Origin: JAJDOD01 sp039024895
Lineage (GTDB): Bacteria; Pseudomonadota; Alphaproteobacteria; Rhodobacterales; Rhodobacteraceae
Assembly (NCBI GenBank): GCA_039024895.1
Contig: JBCCPJ010000004.1
Span: 1 to 64,000 of the forward strand
Length of the DNA stretch: 64,000 nt
Direction: 5' to 3'
Under the pieces are notes generated by a model, which did not search any database, was not told the DNA's origin, and saw only the letters and a list, made by a program, of their open reading frames with translations. The translations under genes were made by a program, and so were the position numbers. Shown here one piece after another: positions 34,747-42,354 of this stretch (its first letter is position 1; each line of letters opens with the position of its first letter).

Positions 34747-35489
34747 AAACCGCGCTGGTGACCGGTGCCGCCCGTGGCATCGGTCTCGCGACCACACGCC
34801 TTTTTGTCGAAGACGGCTGGCAGGTTGCCATGATCGACCGCGACGAAGACGCGTTAGCCGATGCCGTCACATCGCTCGACAACGTCCATGGCGTGGATTG
34901 CGATGTCTCCGACCCGGGGTCCGTCACAGGTATGGTGGCGGAGGTTGAAAAGACCTTCGGGCGGATCGACGCACTCGTGAACAATGCCGGGGTCGCGGAT
35001 TTCGGCCCCATCGAGGAAACGAGTTTCGAACGGTGGCGCACCGTTATGGCGACCAACCTAGACGGCCCGTTCCTGGTGACGCAAGCCGCCACGCCAGCGC
35101 TTAAGGCGACCAAAGGCGCGATCGTCAATATCGCGTCGATCAGCGGTCTGCGCGCCTCGACCCTGCGCGTGGCCTATGGCACGTCGAAGGCGGGCGTGAT
35201 CCAACTGACGCTGCAACAGGCGGCGGAACTGGGCGAATACGGCATACGCGCCAATGTGGTGGCGCCGGGGCCGGTGCGCACGAAACTGGCGATGGCAGTA
35301 CACAGCCAGGAGATCATCGACGCCTATCACGACGCGCTCCCGCTGAACCGCTATGGCAGCGAGCGCGAGATTGCGGAGGCGATTGTGTTTCTCTGCTCCG
35401 AAAAAGCGTCATACATCACCGGCCAGTGTCTGGCAGCGGATGGTGGCTTTGAGGCCGTGGGCATCGGGCTCCCCGCCCTTCGCAAATAG
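34743..35489 (+). CDS. Short-chain dehydrogenase/reductase
   Basis: A 248-residue classical SDR: TGAARGIG cofactor loop, DCDVSD, NNAGVADFG, catalytic Ser in NIASISGLRAS and Y-x3-K in YGTSKAG. All active-site residues are intact. The ATGA overlap with the HupE-like gene implies co-translation, though no functional link is obvious. Substrate unknown. Confidence 0.88.
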   Translation: MKTALVTGAARGIGLATTRLFVEDGWQVAMIDRDEDALADAVTSLDNVHGVDCDVSDPGSVTGMVAEVEKTFGRIDALVNNAGVADFGPIEETSFERWRTVMATNLDGPFLVTQAATPALKATKGAIVNIASISGLRASTLRVAYGTSKAGVIQLTLQQAAELGEYGIRANVVAPGPVRTKLAMAVHSQEIIDAYHDALPLNRYGSEREIAEAIVFLCSEKASYITGQCLAADGGFEAVGIGLPALRK

Positions 35490-35958
35490 GGCATCCGACT
35501 TTAAACATGAATCACTATTTCGCTGCCTCTCCCTTCAGTCGAACGCAAAATGTGATGTTTAATGTTTCAGGTTAAAGGTCGGACGCTTTAGGGCAGCGCA
35601 CGCTGCGTTAGGCCGATGGTGAGGAAATCGCGCGAGATTTCGCGCCGTTCGAACCCTGCTCCGGTCATGTTACCGGGGCGTGCAAGTCCCGATGTCTGAG
35701 GCAGTTCCCATGCCTTTCAGTGTACGGCCAGAGTGAGAGAGTTCGCGAAGGGGCTCTTTCGACACGATCAAGACGCAACGGGGCGCTTAGCGGCGCCGCT
35801 AAACTTAAAAACCTTTTGTTTTCAGAGTGAAACAGAACACTCAGCCGCCCGGCAATCTCACCCGGGCGGCCATGACCTCCCCCCGGGATACCGGGGCGGA
35901 GGCGATACCTGTTTCAGCCGATCATCCGCCTTTGCAGCGGACGACACACGTTCCCCGA
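35490..35958. other. 469-base convergent intergenic region with multiple hairpins
   Basis: No protein gene is supported. Near the left end, a sequence beginning TCCGACTTTAAAC (from 35494) is repeated in inverted, imperfect form ending near 35583 (TTAAAGGTCGGA), making a long stem that may terminate the SDR gene. The middle contains GAAATC/GATTTC and CCGGT/ACCGG hairpins plus other foldable stretches. The right part holds two very strong hairpins, GCCGCCCGG/CCGGGCGGC (35844-35871) and a CTCC-CCCGG/CCGGGG-GGAG stem (35877-35902), downstream of dmdA. The overall folding potential could mean a stand-alone structured RNA. I tested it by eye against tmRNA, RNase P and SRP RNA landmarks and found none. 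Confidence 0.45.
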
Positions 35959-37062
35959 TCAAGCCCAGAACGCCTCATGCACAACCGCGTCGCGCGGCCC
36001 ATCGGGCGTCACGACAGTCACCTCCGTGTCCGCGTCCCAATGGGTCATACGGACCATGCCAATGGCCACGTTGGTTTGGTGATCCGGTGACCAGGCGGCG
36101 GACGAAATACGCCCGACCTTCTTAGTGCCCGCCACGACCGGAAACCAATGGTCGCAGACCGGCACCGGCGGCCCGTCGATGGAGATCGCGCGGATTTGTT
36201 GAACCGGCCCCTCCTTCGACACCCGCAAAAGCGCGTCGCGCCCGATACAACCGATGGCCGTTTGCGTGTTACAGAACCGGCCAAGCCCACATTCATGGGG
36301 CGTGTTATCGTCGGTCATATCGTTGCCGTAGGACAAAAGCCCCCCCTCGATCCGCTCAATCGCATTGGGGCAACCAGCATGGACGTCCATCGACTTACCC
36401 GCCTCAAAGAGCGCATTCCATAGCGGCATGGCGATATCGCTGCCCTCGACATAAATCTCGTACCCGCCCTGTTTGGAGAAGCCCGAGCGGGCAACGACCA
36501 ATTCACGCCCCTCGAACTGGAACTGCCCGAAACGGAAGAACCGCACGGACCGAACGCTGTCGCCAAACACCGCCGCAACGAGGTCTTCTGCTTTCGGCCC
36601 CTGCACGGCGAGCGGCGAGACATCGGGCTCATCGACCAGCACATCCAAGCGGTAGCCTTGGACAATCCCCTTGACCCAATACAGGAGATCGCTGTCCGCG
36701 ATGGATATCCAATAGCGATCTTCGGATAGTTTCACAGCCACCGGATCGTTCAGCATGCCCCCCGTCTCATCGACGATGGGCACATAGTAACACTGACCCG
36801 GCAGCATCCCCCGGAGGTCGCGGGGCGTGAGCATCTGCATCAACCGACCGGCATCCGGGCCACGCAATTCCACCTGGCGTTCGCACGCCACGTCCCAGAC
36901 CTGCACCGCCTCCTTCAGGTGGCGATAGTCTTCCTCGACCGAGCGGAACACAGTCGGCAAAAGCATGTGGTTATACACCGTGTAGGCCTTGACCCCAGCC
37001 GCCTCGACCCCGTCCGAAAAGGGCGTCCGCCGCAGACGCCGTGAAAGCGATAAAGCAACCAT
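35959..37062 (-). CDS. dmdA: Dimethylsulfoniopropionate demethylase (DmdA)
   Basis: DmdA moves a methyl group from DMSP to tetrahydrofolate, making 3-methylmercaptopropionate, the first step of the DMSP demethylation pathway of marine bacteria. The 367-residue length matches DmdA, and the sequence has the family's distinctive LSRRLRRTPF start, VYNHMLLPTVF, EEDYRHLKEAVQVWDV and ERIEGGLLSYGNDMT blocks, which differ from glycine-cleavage T proteins. A frame to 37347 extends through the previous gene in another reading and is not used. The start lies one base after the stop of the acyl-CoA ligase gene, so the two are one operon. Demethylation supplies both reduced sulfur and one-carbon units. Confidence 0.85.
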   Translation of the reverse strand: MVALSLSRRLRRTPFSDGVEAAGVKAYTVYNHMLLPTVFRSVEEDYRHLKEAVQVWDVACERQVELRGPDAGRLMQMLTPRDLRGMLPGQCYYVPIVDETGGMLNDPVAVKLSEDRYWISIADSDLLYWVKGIVQGYRLDVLVDEPDVSPLAVQGPKAEDLVAAVFGDSVRSVRFFRFGQFQFEGRELVVARSGFSKQGGYEIYVEGSDIAMPLWNALFEAGKSMDVHAGCPNAIERIEGGLLSYGNDMTDDNTPHECGLGRFCNTQTAIGCIGRDALLRVSKEGPVQQIRAISIDGPPVPVCDHWFPVVAGTKKVGRISSAAWSPDHQTNVAIGMVRMTHWDADTEVTVVTPDGPRDAVVHEAFWA

Positions 37063-37063
37063 C

Positions 37064-38665
37064 TCAGGCTCCCAACATCTCGCGCAATTTGAATTTTTGA
37101 ATTTTGCCGGTGGAGGTCTTGGGGATCTCCGTAAACACCACCCGTTTCGGGGATTTGAACCCGGCGAGCCGCTCTTTGCAGAAGGCGAGGATGTCGTCTT
37201 CGCTGGCTGCTGCCCCTTCCCGCAACTCGACAAAGGCGCAGGGCACCTCACCCCATTTCTCATGGGGTTCCGCGACCACGGCGGCCGTTTGCACATCCGG
37301 GTGGCGGTAGAGCATGCCCTCCACCTCGACCGAGGACACGTTCTCACCGCCCGAGATAATCACATCCTTCAAGCGATCCTTGATCCGCACGTAGGCGTCA
37401 TCATGCATGATCGCCGCGTCGCCGGACCAGAACTTGCCGCCCTTGAACGCCTCCGCCGTGGCTTCCGGGTTTTTGTAGTAGCCCTTCATCACGGTGTTGC
37501 CGCGAATGGCGATTTCGCCTTGGGTCTCGGCGTCGCGGGGCACGGGTGCATTGGCTTCCCGGTCGACAACCTCCACGGGCTCCACCATCGGAAACGCCAC
37601 CCCTTGGCGGGCACGTGCGTCGGCTTCCGTTGCCGCGTCGAATCCCGCCCAAACGCTTTGCGGAATGCACTGGGAAATATGCCCGTAGGTTTCCGTCAGG
37701 CCATAGACATGCATGACTTCCATGCCCATGGCGGCTGTCTTTTCCAGGATCGCGGGCGGCGGCGGTGCGCCAGCCGTGAAGACGTTGATCGGTGGATCGA
37801 ACGGGGCGGAGGGCGCCAAATCGCTTTCCGCCATCATCTGTAAAATCACCGGTGCTGCCCCGAAATGGGTGACCTTCTCGTCCGCGATGGCTTGGAACAA
37901 CCGTCCCGGCTCAGGCACACGCGTGAACACCATCTTCGCCCCGTTGATCGGCGCGGCCCAGGGGTGGCACCAACCGTTGCAATGGAACATCGGCACGACC
38001 GACAAATAGGAGGCGCGGTAGGACAAAGGCCACGCCGCCGCCGTCCCCATCGCCATGAGATAGGCACCGCGATGGTGATAGACGACGCCTTTCGGACGAC
38101 CTGACGTGCCGGACGTGTAGTTGATCGCAATCGCCTGCCACTCATCCGCAGGCAACGCTTCTTCGGTCAGCGGGTCAGACGCGAGGAGATCGTCGTAGGT
38201 CGAGCCCCGCGCCGCTGGTCCGGCATCGGCAATCTCGATCACATCAACCGCTACCCCCGCCTCGGTCATCGCCTGATCGAGCACATCGCGCAGTTCGGTA
38301 TCCACGATCACCAGACGGCTGTCGGAATGTTCCAGGATGTAGCCAATCGTCTCCGGTTCAAGCCGCGTGTTGATCGTGCCCAAAACGGCACCGGTCATCG
38401 GGACCGCAAAATGCAGTTCGAACAGTTCGGGGATATTGGGCGCGAGCACGCTCACGGTTTCGCCATGACCTATCCCATGCGCCCGCAAACCCGCCGCGAC
38501 GCGCCGGATGCGGTCGGCGGTTTCCGCCCAGTTTCGTCGCGCCTCCCCGTAGACAACAGCGGTCTCGCCAGCGAAGACATCCGCCGCCCGGTTCAGAAAT
38601 GAAATCGGCGACAGCGGCACGTAGTTGGCGTCGCATTGCTCCAATGCCTCGAAATGCTCGCGCAT
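37064..38665 (-). CDS. Acyl-CoA synthetase, probable methylmercaptopropionate-CoA ligase (DmdB-like)
   Basis: A 533-residue AMP-forming ligase. Visible motifs are INYTSGTSGRPKGVVYHHRG (P loop), the AMP-binding VYGLTETYGHIS, WSGDAAIMHDD, and the A10 lysine in PKTSTGKIQKF. Start ATG 38665 has an AGGAGG site 6 bases upstream and begins MREHFEALEQCDANYVPLSP, typical of this branch. DmdB converts the DmdA product to its CoA thioester. Because the gene is immediately upstream of dmdA in the same operon, that substrate is likely, but medium-chain fatty acids are also accepted by this group and sequence alone does not separate them. Confidence 0.8.
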   Translation of the reverse strand: MREHFEALEQCDANYVPLSPISFLNRAADVFAGETAVVYGEARRNWAETADRIRRVAAGLRAHGIGHGETVSVLAPNIPELFELHFAVPMTGAVLGTINTRLEPETIGYILEHSDSRLVIVDTELRDVLDQAMTEAGVAVDVIEIADAGPAARGSTYDDLLASDPLTEEALPADEWQAIAINYTSGTSGRPKGVVYHHRGAYLMAMGTAAAWPLSYRASYLSVVPMFHCNGWCHPWAAPINGAKMVFTRVPEPGRLFQAIADEKVTHFGAAPVILQMMAESDLAPSAPFDPPINVFTAGAPPPPAILEKTAAMGMEVMHVYGLTETYGHISQCIPQSVWAGFDAATEADARARQGVAFPMVEPVEVVDREANAPVPRDAETQGEIAIRGNTVMKGYYKNPEATAEAFKGGKFWSGDAAIMHDDAYVRIKDRLKDVIISGGENVSSVEVEGMLYRHPDVQTAAVVAEPHEKWGEVPCAFVELREGAAASEDDILAFCKERLAGFKSPKRVVFTEIPKTSTGKIQKFKLREMLGA

Positions 38666-38838
38666 ATCGGTCCTCCTCTGCGGCAGACGCGCCCGGTGGC
38701 GCGTCCTGTCCGGTTTGACCTTGGCCCCGCCCCCGACGCCGCGATCTGCAAAACCTGACACTCCTCTGCCAGCGCTTTGCGGGTTATGACAAAACCGCCC
38801 GCCGCGTTAACGATCAGCGGGCGGAGGTTGTGCCGCGC

Positions 38839-39468
38839 CTATTTCGGCCCGTGCCAGTCGATCTGACAAATCTCGGCAGACCGCCCGTCAAAATCCCACA
38901 CCCGACCATGGGCGCGCACGCGCCCTTTGGTGGCAGTGGCAACGGTGATATCCGGCCCCATCCAGTACTCGGTGTTGGTCACAACAATGTCTTCGCCGCC
39001 GTGACCGGTTACCGGCACAACCGCGCCGTTGATCTTCTTGCCCACGATCAGATGACGCTCCTTGCCTTCGGTCTCGTAGCTGACTTCGGCCCGCTCGGCG
39101 CCAAGGAACTCGCTCACAAGGATACTGAAAAGCCCCGTCGTGCCCCGCGCCTGCCCGCTGAAGATGGACACCAGCGCGTCGTAGGCCTCCTCGCTCGACC
39201 GGTCGTCGATATAGGCCGCTGCCTTCCAATTGCCGCGCGCCATCAGGCCGGGGATCTCCAACACCAGGCCGACATTCAGGCCGGAGAGATCAACATCCCC
39301 GTAATGCCCGCTGTCGATCCGCACACCGGACCACGCCTGGCAATAACCTTCGGTTGGTGGATGCTGGCCAAGACTGACAACGCAGGGGCAAAAGACCGTG
39401 CAATTGCAGTTCAGGATAAGTTCGCCCTTGATCGCCCAAGGGGTGAGGGTCGTTGCATCGAGCGCCAT
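38839..39468 (-). CDS. DUF1326 protein with a CxCx3CxC motif
   Basis: A 209-residue cytosolic protein of unknown function. The N-terminal motif CNCTVFCPC (C21, C23, C27, C29) is the hallmark of DUF1326 and looks like a metal or Fe-S site. The rest is a beta-rich domain (SGLNVGLVLEIPGLMARGNWKAA and a VTGHGGED segment). ATG 39468 with a GAAGGAG site is preferred over a longer frame. It follows the DUF2182 gene by 11 bases, and the two families frequently occur together, which suggests a membrane-soluble pair handling a metal ion. Confidence 0.8.
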   Translation of the reverse strand: MALDATTLTPWAIKGELILNCNCTVFCPCVVSLGQHPPTEGYCQAWSGVRIDSGHYGDVDLSGLNVGLVLEIPGLMARGNWKAAAYIDDRSSEEAYDALVSIFSGQARGTTGLFSILVSEFLGAERAEVSYETEGKERHLIVGKKINGAVVPVTGHGGEDIVVTNTEYWMGPDITVATATKGRVRAHGRVWDFDGRSAEICQIDWHGPK

Positions 39469-39479
39469 GGCAAGCTCCT

Positions 39480-40232
39480 TCAGAAAAACAGGCTGAGCGG
39501 GGTCAGGATCGCCAGCGCGACCAGGCCCCCGCCAAGGGGTTTCGTGATATGTGCCCCGATATCGGGGAGTTTTTCGAGTGTCATCAACAGCATGGCCAGC
39601 CCCATAAACGCGAGGTTCATGGTGCCGCCCACAAAAGCCAGCAGCATGAGCGCCCAGCAACACCCGAGGCAATCCGCCCCGAGCCGGAGGCCGTTGCGAA
39701 AAGCGCCCTCCGCCCAGTGGCCCATGAAAAAGGTCAAAGGCGCGCGGCACCGCGAGAGGCACGCTTCCTTCAAGGCGCTGAATTGGTAGAGGCCCGCGAC
39801 CGCGAGCAACCCGGCGGTCAGCCAGACCGAAGTGCTTTGCCCCAGCGCGCCAAGCCATCCCTGGTGAAAGAACAGCACCTGCAACCCGGCGGCAACGACG
39901 GCAAAGCCGATCCAGACCACCACATAGCCCCACAGCAACGCGGCCAGCCCAGCGCCGGTGGTGCCCGGCAAATCGTCATAGGTCGTGAAGGCGGGCAGTG
40001 CCGTGGGCGCCATCATCGCCGCGCTCATAATCGCCCACATCAAGACCGTGGTCGGAAATCCAGCGCTCCCCGGCGTGACACTGCAAATCGCTTCGAGGAC
40101 GGCCAGACCGCGCGCCGCCAACGTCGTTTCCGGCAGGGCCATCAGGAACAGGAGCGCCCAAAGCACAAGCGTTGCGCCAAACAGCGCAATCCAATGCCCT
40201 TGCGTCATACGTCTGAGGCTGTTGGTCCCCAT
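39480..40232 (-). CDS. DUF2182 integral membrane protein
   Basis: A 250-residue membrane protein with about six helices. Features of DUF2182 include the VLMWAIMSAAMMAP helix, a CLSRCRAPLTFFMGHW block and ADCLGCCWALMLLAF, with several Cys and His residues that could ligate metal inside the membrane. Start ATG 40232 has a GGAGG site 8 bases upstream. It is the first gene of the pair with the CxCx3CxC protein. The family is described as predicted metal-binding; the actual substrate is unknown. Confidence 0.8.
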   Translation of the reverse strand: MGTNSLRRMTQGHWIALFGATLVLWALLFLMALPETTLAARGLAVLEAICSVTPGSAGFPTTVLMWAIMSAAMMAPTALPAFTTYDDLPGTTGAGLAALLWGYVVVWIGFAVVAAGLQVLFFHQGWLGALGQSTSVWLTAGLLAVAGLYQFSALKEACLSRCRAPLTFFMGHWAEGAFRNGLRLGADCLGCCWALMLLAFVGGTMNLAFMGLAMLLMTLEKLPDIGAHITKPLGGGLVALAILTPLSLFF

Positions 40233-40483
40233 GCGCGTGTTCCTCCCTGACCGACGACAGTGCGGATCAAAGAACGGCACGTCAATCAGAAGTTGTCATT
40301 CGCGCTGCGCGGCGTCGCACATGGACAAGTTCTGTCGGGGACGGAACAGTTTTGACGGGGAGCGAGCCGATGCCGCCCTTGCGCGGACAACCCCCGGATT
40401 TCAGACAACGAATCGCCCAAGAGCGCTTGTGACCCTGCATCGCTTATGCGATGACTTTCCCAGCTTTCAGAGAGGCGTCTGCC

Positions 40484-41413
40484 ATGGCTTTACCCCTCGC
40501 GCTTGTTGGGATCGGAAAGATCGCTCGCGACCAACATATCCCTTCGATCGCGGACACCTCTGGGCTGACCTTGGCGGCCACGGCGAGCCGCAACCCGGCG
40601 GCGACGGTGGAGAATGTCTCGGCTTATTCCAGCCTAGCCAATCTACTCGACGCCGAGCCCGGGATTGGCGCGGTCTCGCTCGCGACCCCGCCGCAGGCCC
40701 GCTTTGTCGACGCCGCTCGGGCGTTGTCGGCGGGGAAGCATGTGATGCTGGAAAAACCGCCCGGCGCAACGCTCAGCGAGGTGCACCGGCTCATGGAAAT
40801 CGCTGCGGAGGCCGGTGTCACGTTATTCGCCACCTGGCATTCCCGCGAAGCTGCCGCCGTCGATGCCGCGCGCGATTGGCTCAAGAGCAAGGTTCTGACC
40901 GCGCTGCGGATCAACTGGAAAGAAGATGTGCGCCAATGGCATCCCGGACAGGACTGGATTTGGGAACCCGGCGGCCTTGGGGTGTTCGACCCGGGGATCA
41001 ATGCACTGTCGGTCATGACTGCGATCCTGCCCCACGGCGTGCATCTGGCGGCGGCCAATCTTCATTTTCCGGAGAACCGCGCCACGCCGGTTGCCGCTGA
41101 TCTCACATTTCGCGACCCCGATGGCGCAGAGGTGACGGCGGCGTTTGACTGGTTGGAGACCGGCCCGCCGACCTGGGTGATCGAGATCGAGACCACCGAC
41201 GGGAACGCGCGTCTCAGCGACGGCGGTGCCAGGTTCCAACCCGAGGGTGGCACCGAGATTGCAGGCGCGGATATGGAGTATCGCCGCCTCTACGCGCGCT
41301 TCGTGGAGGTTGTGGCCTCCGGCAAGAGCGAGGTTGACCTCGCGCCCATGCGCCATGTGGCCGATGCTTTCACGCTGGGCCGCCGTATAGCCGCCCCGGC
41401 TTTTCACTGGTGA
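40484..41413 (+). CDS. D-galactose/L-arabinose 1-dehydrogenase (Gfo/Idh/MocA family)
   Basis: A 309-residue NAD(P)-dependent sugar dehydrogenase. The N-terminal VGIGKIARDQHIPSI, the MLEKPPGATLSE Lys motif, LFATWHSREAA, and WKEDVRQWHPGQDWIWEPGGLGVFDPGINAL closely match the Azospirillum L-arabinose/D-galactose 1-dehydrogenase. It oxidises the free sugar to its lactone. Its location beside alpha- and beta-galactosidase genes points to galactose as the main substrate and to the oxidative De Ley-Doudoroff route rather than the Leloir pathway. An AGAGAGG site precedes ATG 40484. Confidence 0.85.
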   Translation: MALPLALVGIGKIARDQHIPSIADTSGLTLAATASRNPAATVENVSAYSSLANLLDAEPGIGAVSLATPPQARFVDAARALSAGKHVMLEKPPGATLSEVHRLMEIAAEAGVTLFATWHSREAAAVDAARDWLKSKVLTALRINWKEDVRQWHPGQDWIWEPGGLGVFDPGINALSVMTAILPHGVHLAAANLHFPENRATPVAADLTFRDPDGAEVTAAFDWLETGPPTWVIEIETTDGNARLSDGGARFQPEGGTEIAGADMEYRRLYARFVEVVASGKSEVDLAPMRHVADAFTLGRRIAAPAFHW

Positions 41414-41417
41414 TATC

Positions 41418-42101
41418 ATGGCGTTTGTGATCCCTGCCCCCGCCCCGGTGAGCCTTTCTGTCATGGGCATCGAGGCGCGTTTTCCGGTCCGCCGCGTCTA
41501 TTGCATCGGCCGAAACTACGCTGCCCATGCGCGGGAGATGGGCCATGACCCGGACCGCGAACCCCCGTTCTTTTTCCAGAAGAACCCGGACAATCTCGAC
41601 CCGTCGGGCGTGTTTCCGTACCCGGACAAGACCAGCGATGTGCATCACGAGGTTGAACTTGCGCTGGCGCTGAAATCGGGCGGCGTGAACATCCCCGTAG
41701 ACCAGGCGATAGACCATGTTTTCGGATATGCCGCCGCCCTCGATATGACCCGCCGGGATTTACAGGGCGCGCAGAAGAAGCTCGGGCGGCCCTGGGAAAT
41801 CGGTAAGGCCTTTGAACGGTCGGCACCGATCGGGCCGCTCTATCCGGCGGCAGAGTTGGGCGCTCTTTCGGCGGGGCGCATTGCGCTGGCGATAAATGGT
41901 GAGACGCGTCAGGAAGGCGATCTCAACCAGATGATCTGGAAGATGCCGGAGATGATCGCCTACCTGTCGGAATATTTCGAACTGGCCGCGGGCGATGTGA
42001 TCCTGACCGGGACACCCGCCGGGGTCGGACCGGTGGGGCGCGGCGATGTCATGGTTGTTTCGATTGACGGTCTTGCTGATTTCTCGGTCGAGGTTGTTTG
42101 A
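41418..42101 (+). CDS. Fumarylacetoacetate hydrolase (FAH) family protein
   Basis: A 227-residue FAH-fold enzyme with YCIGRNYAAHAREMG, PFFFQKNPDNL and HHEVELALAL (metal-binding Glu pair), and a C-terminal GDVILTGTPAGVGPV. Family members cleave or dehydrate 2-oxo acids, including acylpyruvates and 2-keto-3-deoxy sugar acids. It begins 4 bases after the sugar dehydrogenase gene, so a role downstream in oxidative galactose or arabinose breakdown is possible. A generic acylpyruvase is the alternative. Confidence 0.85.
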   Translation: MAFVIPAPAPVSLSVMGIEARFPVRRVYCIGRNYAAHAREMGHDPDREPPFFFQKNPDNLDPSGVFPYPDKTSDVHHEVELALALKSGGVNIPVDQAIDHVFGYAAALDMTRRDLQGAQKKLGRPWEIGKAFERSAPIGPLYPAAELGALSAGRIALAINGETRQEGDLNQMIWKMPEMIAYLSEYFELAAGDVILTGTPAGVGPVGRGDVMVVSIDGLADFSVEVV

Positions 42102-42253
42102 TCGCGCCTTTTTGCGCTTCCGATCCCAAAACCAGCGTAAGGCGATACGCTTTCGAGGCCAGACAGAGAGGTAGTGAAAAGCGCTTTCGGTTTCGGGCCG
42201 GATGTGCCCCGCGCGCTTTGAACAGGGTTTCGCCGCGCTTTGCGCGTCGATCC

Positions 42254-42299
42254 GCGGGGGCCAGCCCCCGCACCCCCGGAGTATTTTTCGACAGAAGAA
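42254..42299 (+). repeat. Intergenic repeat, copy B
   Basis: Hairpin GCGGGGGC-CA-GCCCCCGC (42254-42271) followed by CCCCGGAGTATTTTTCGACAGAAGAA. It lies between the FAH gene and the end of the convergent beta-galactosidase gene. The remainder of 42102-42354 holds no gene. Confidence 0.75.
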
Positions 42300-42354
42300 A
42301 GGCGCGAGATCATCTGCAACGCTTGGCGCGATGGTGCTTCGAACACGTCGGTCG

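Noticed and set aside
35490..35958. tmRNA, RNase P RNA or SRP RNA in the dmdA-side intergenic region
   Set aside because: A GGTTCGAA-like T-arm stretch is present on the minus strand, but no resume-codon tag sequence, P4 or SRP tetraloop landmarks were found. Kept only as an unassigned structured region.
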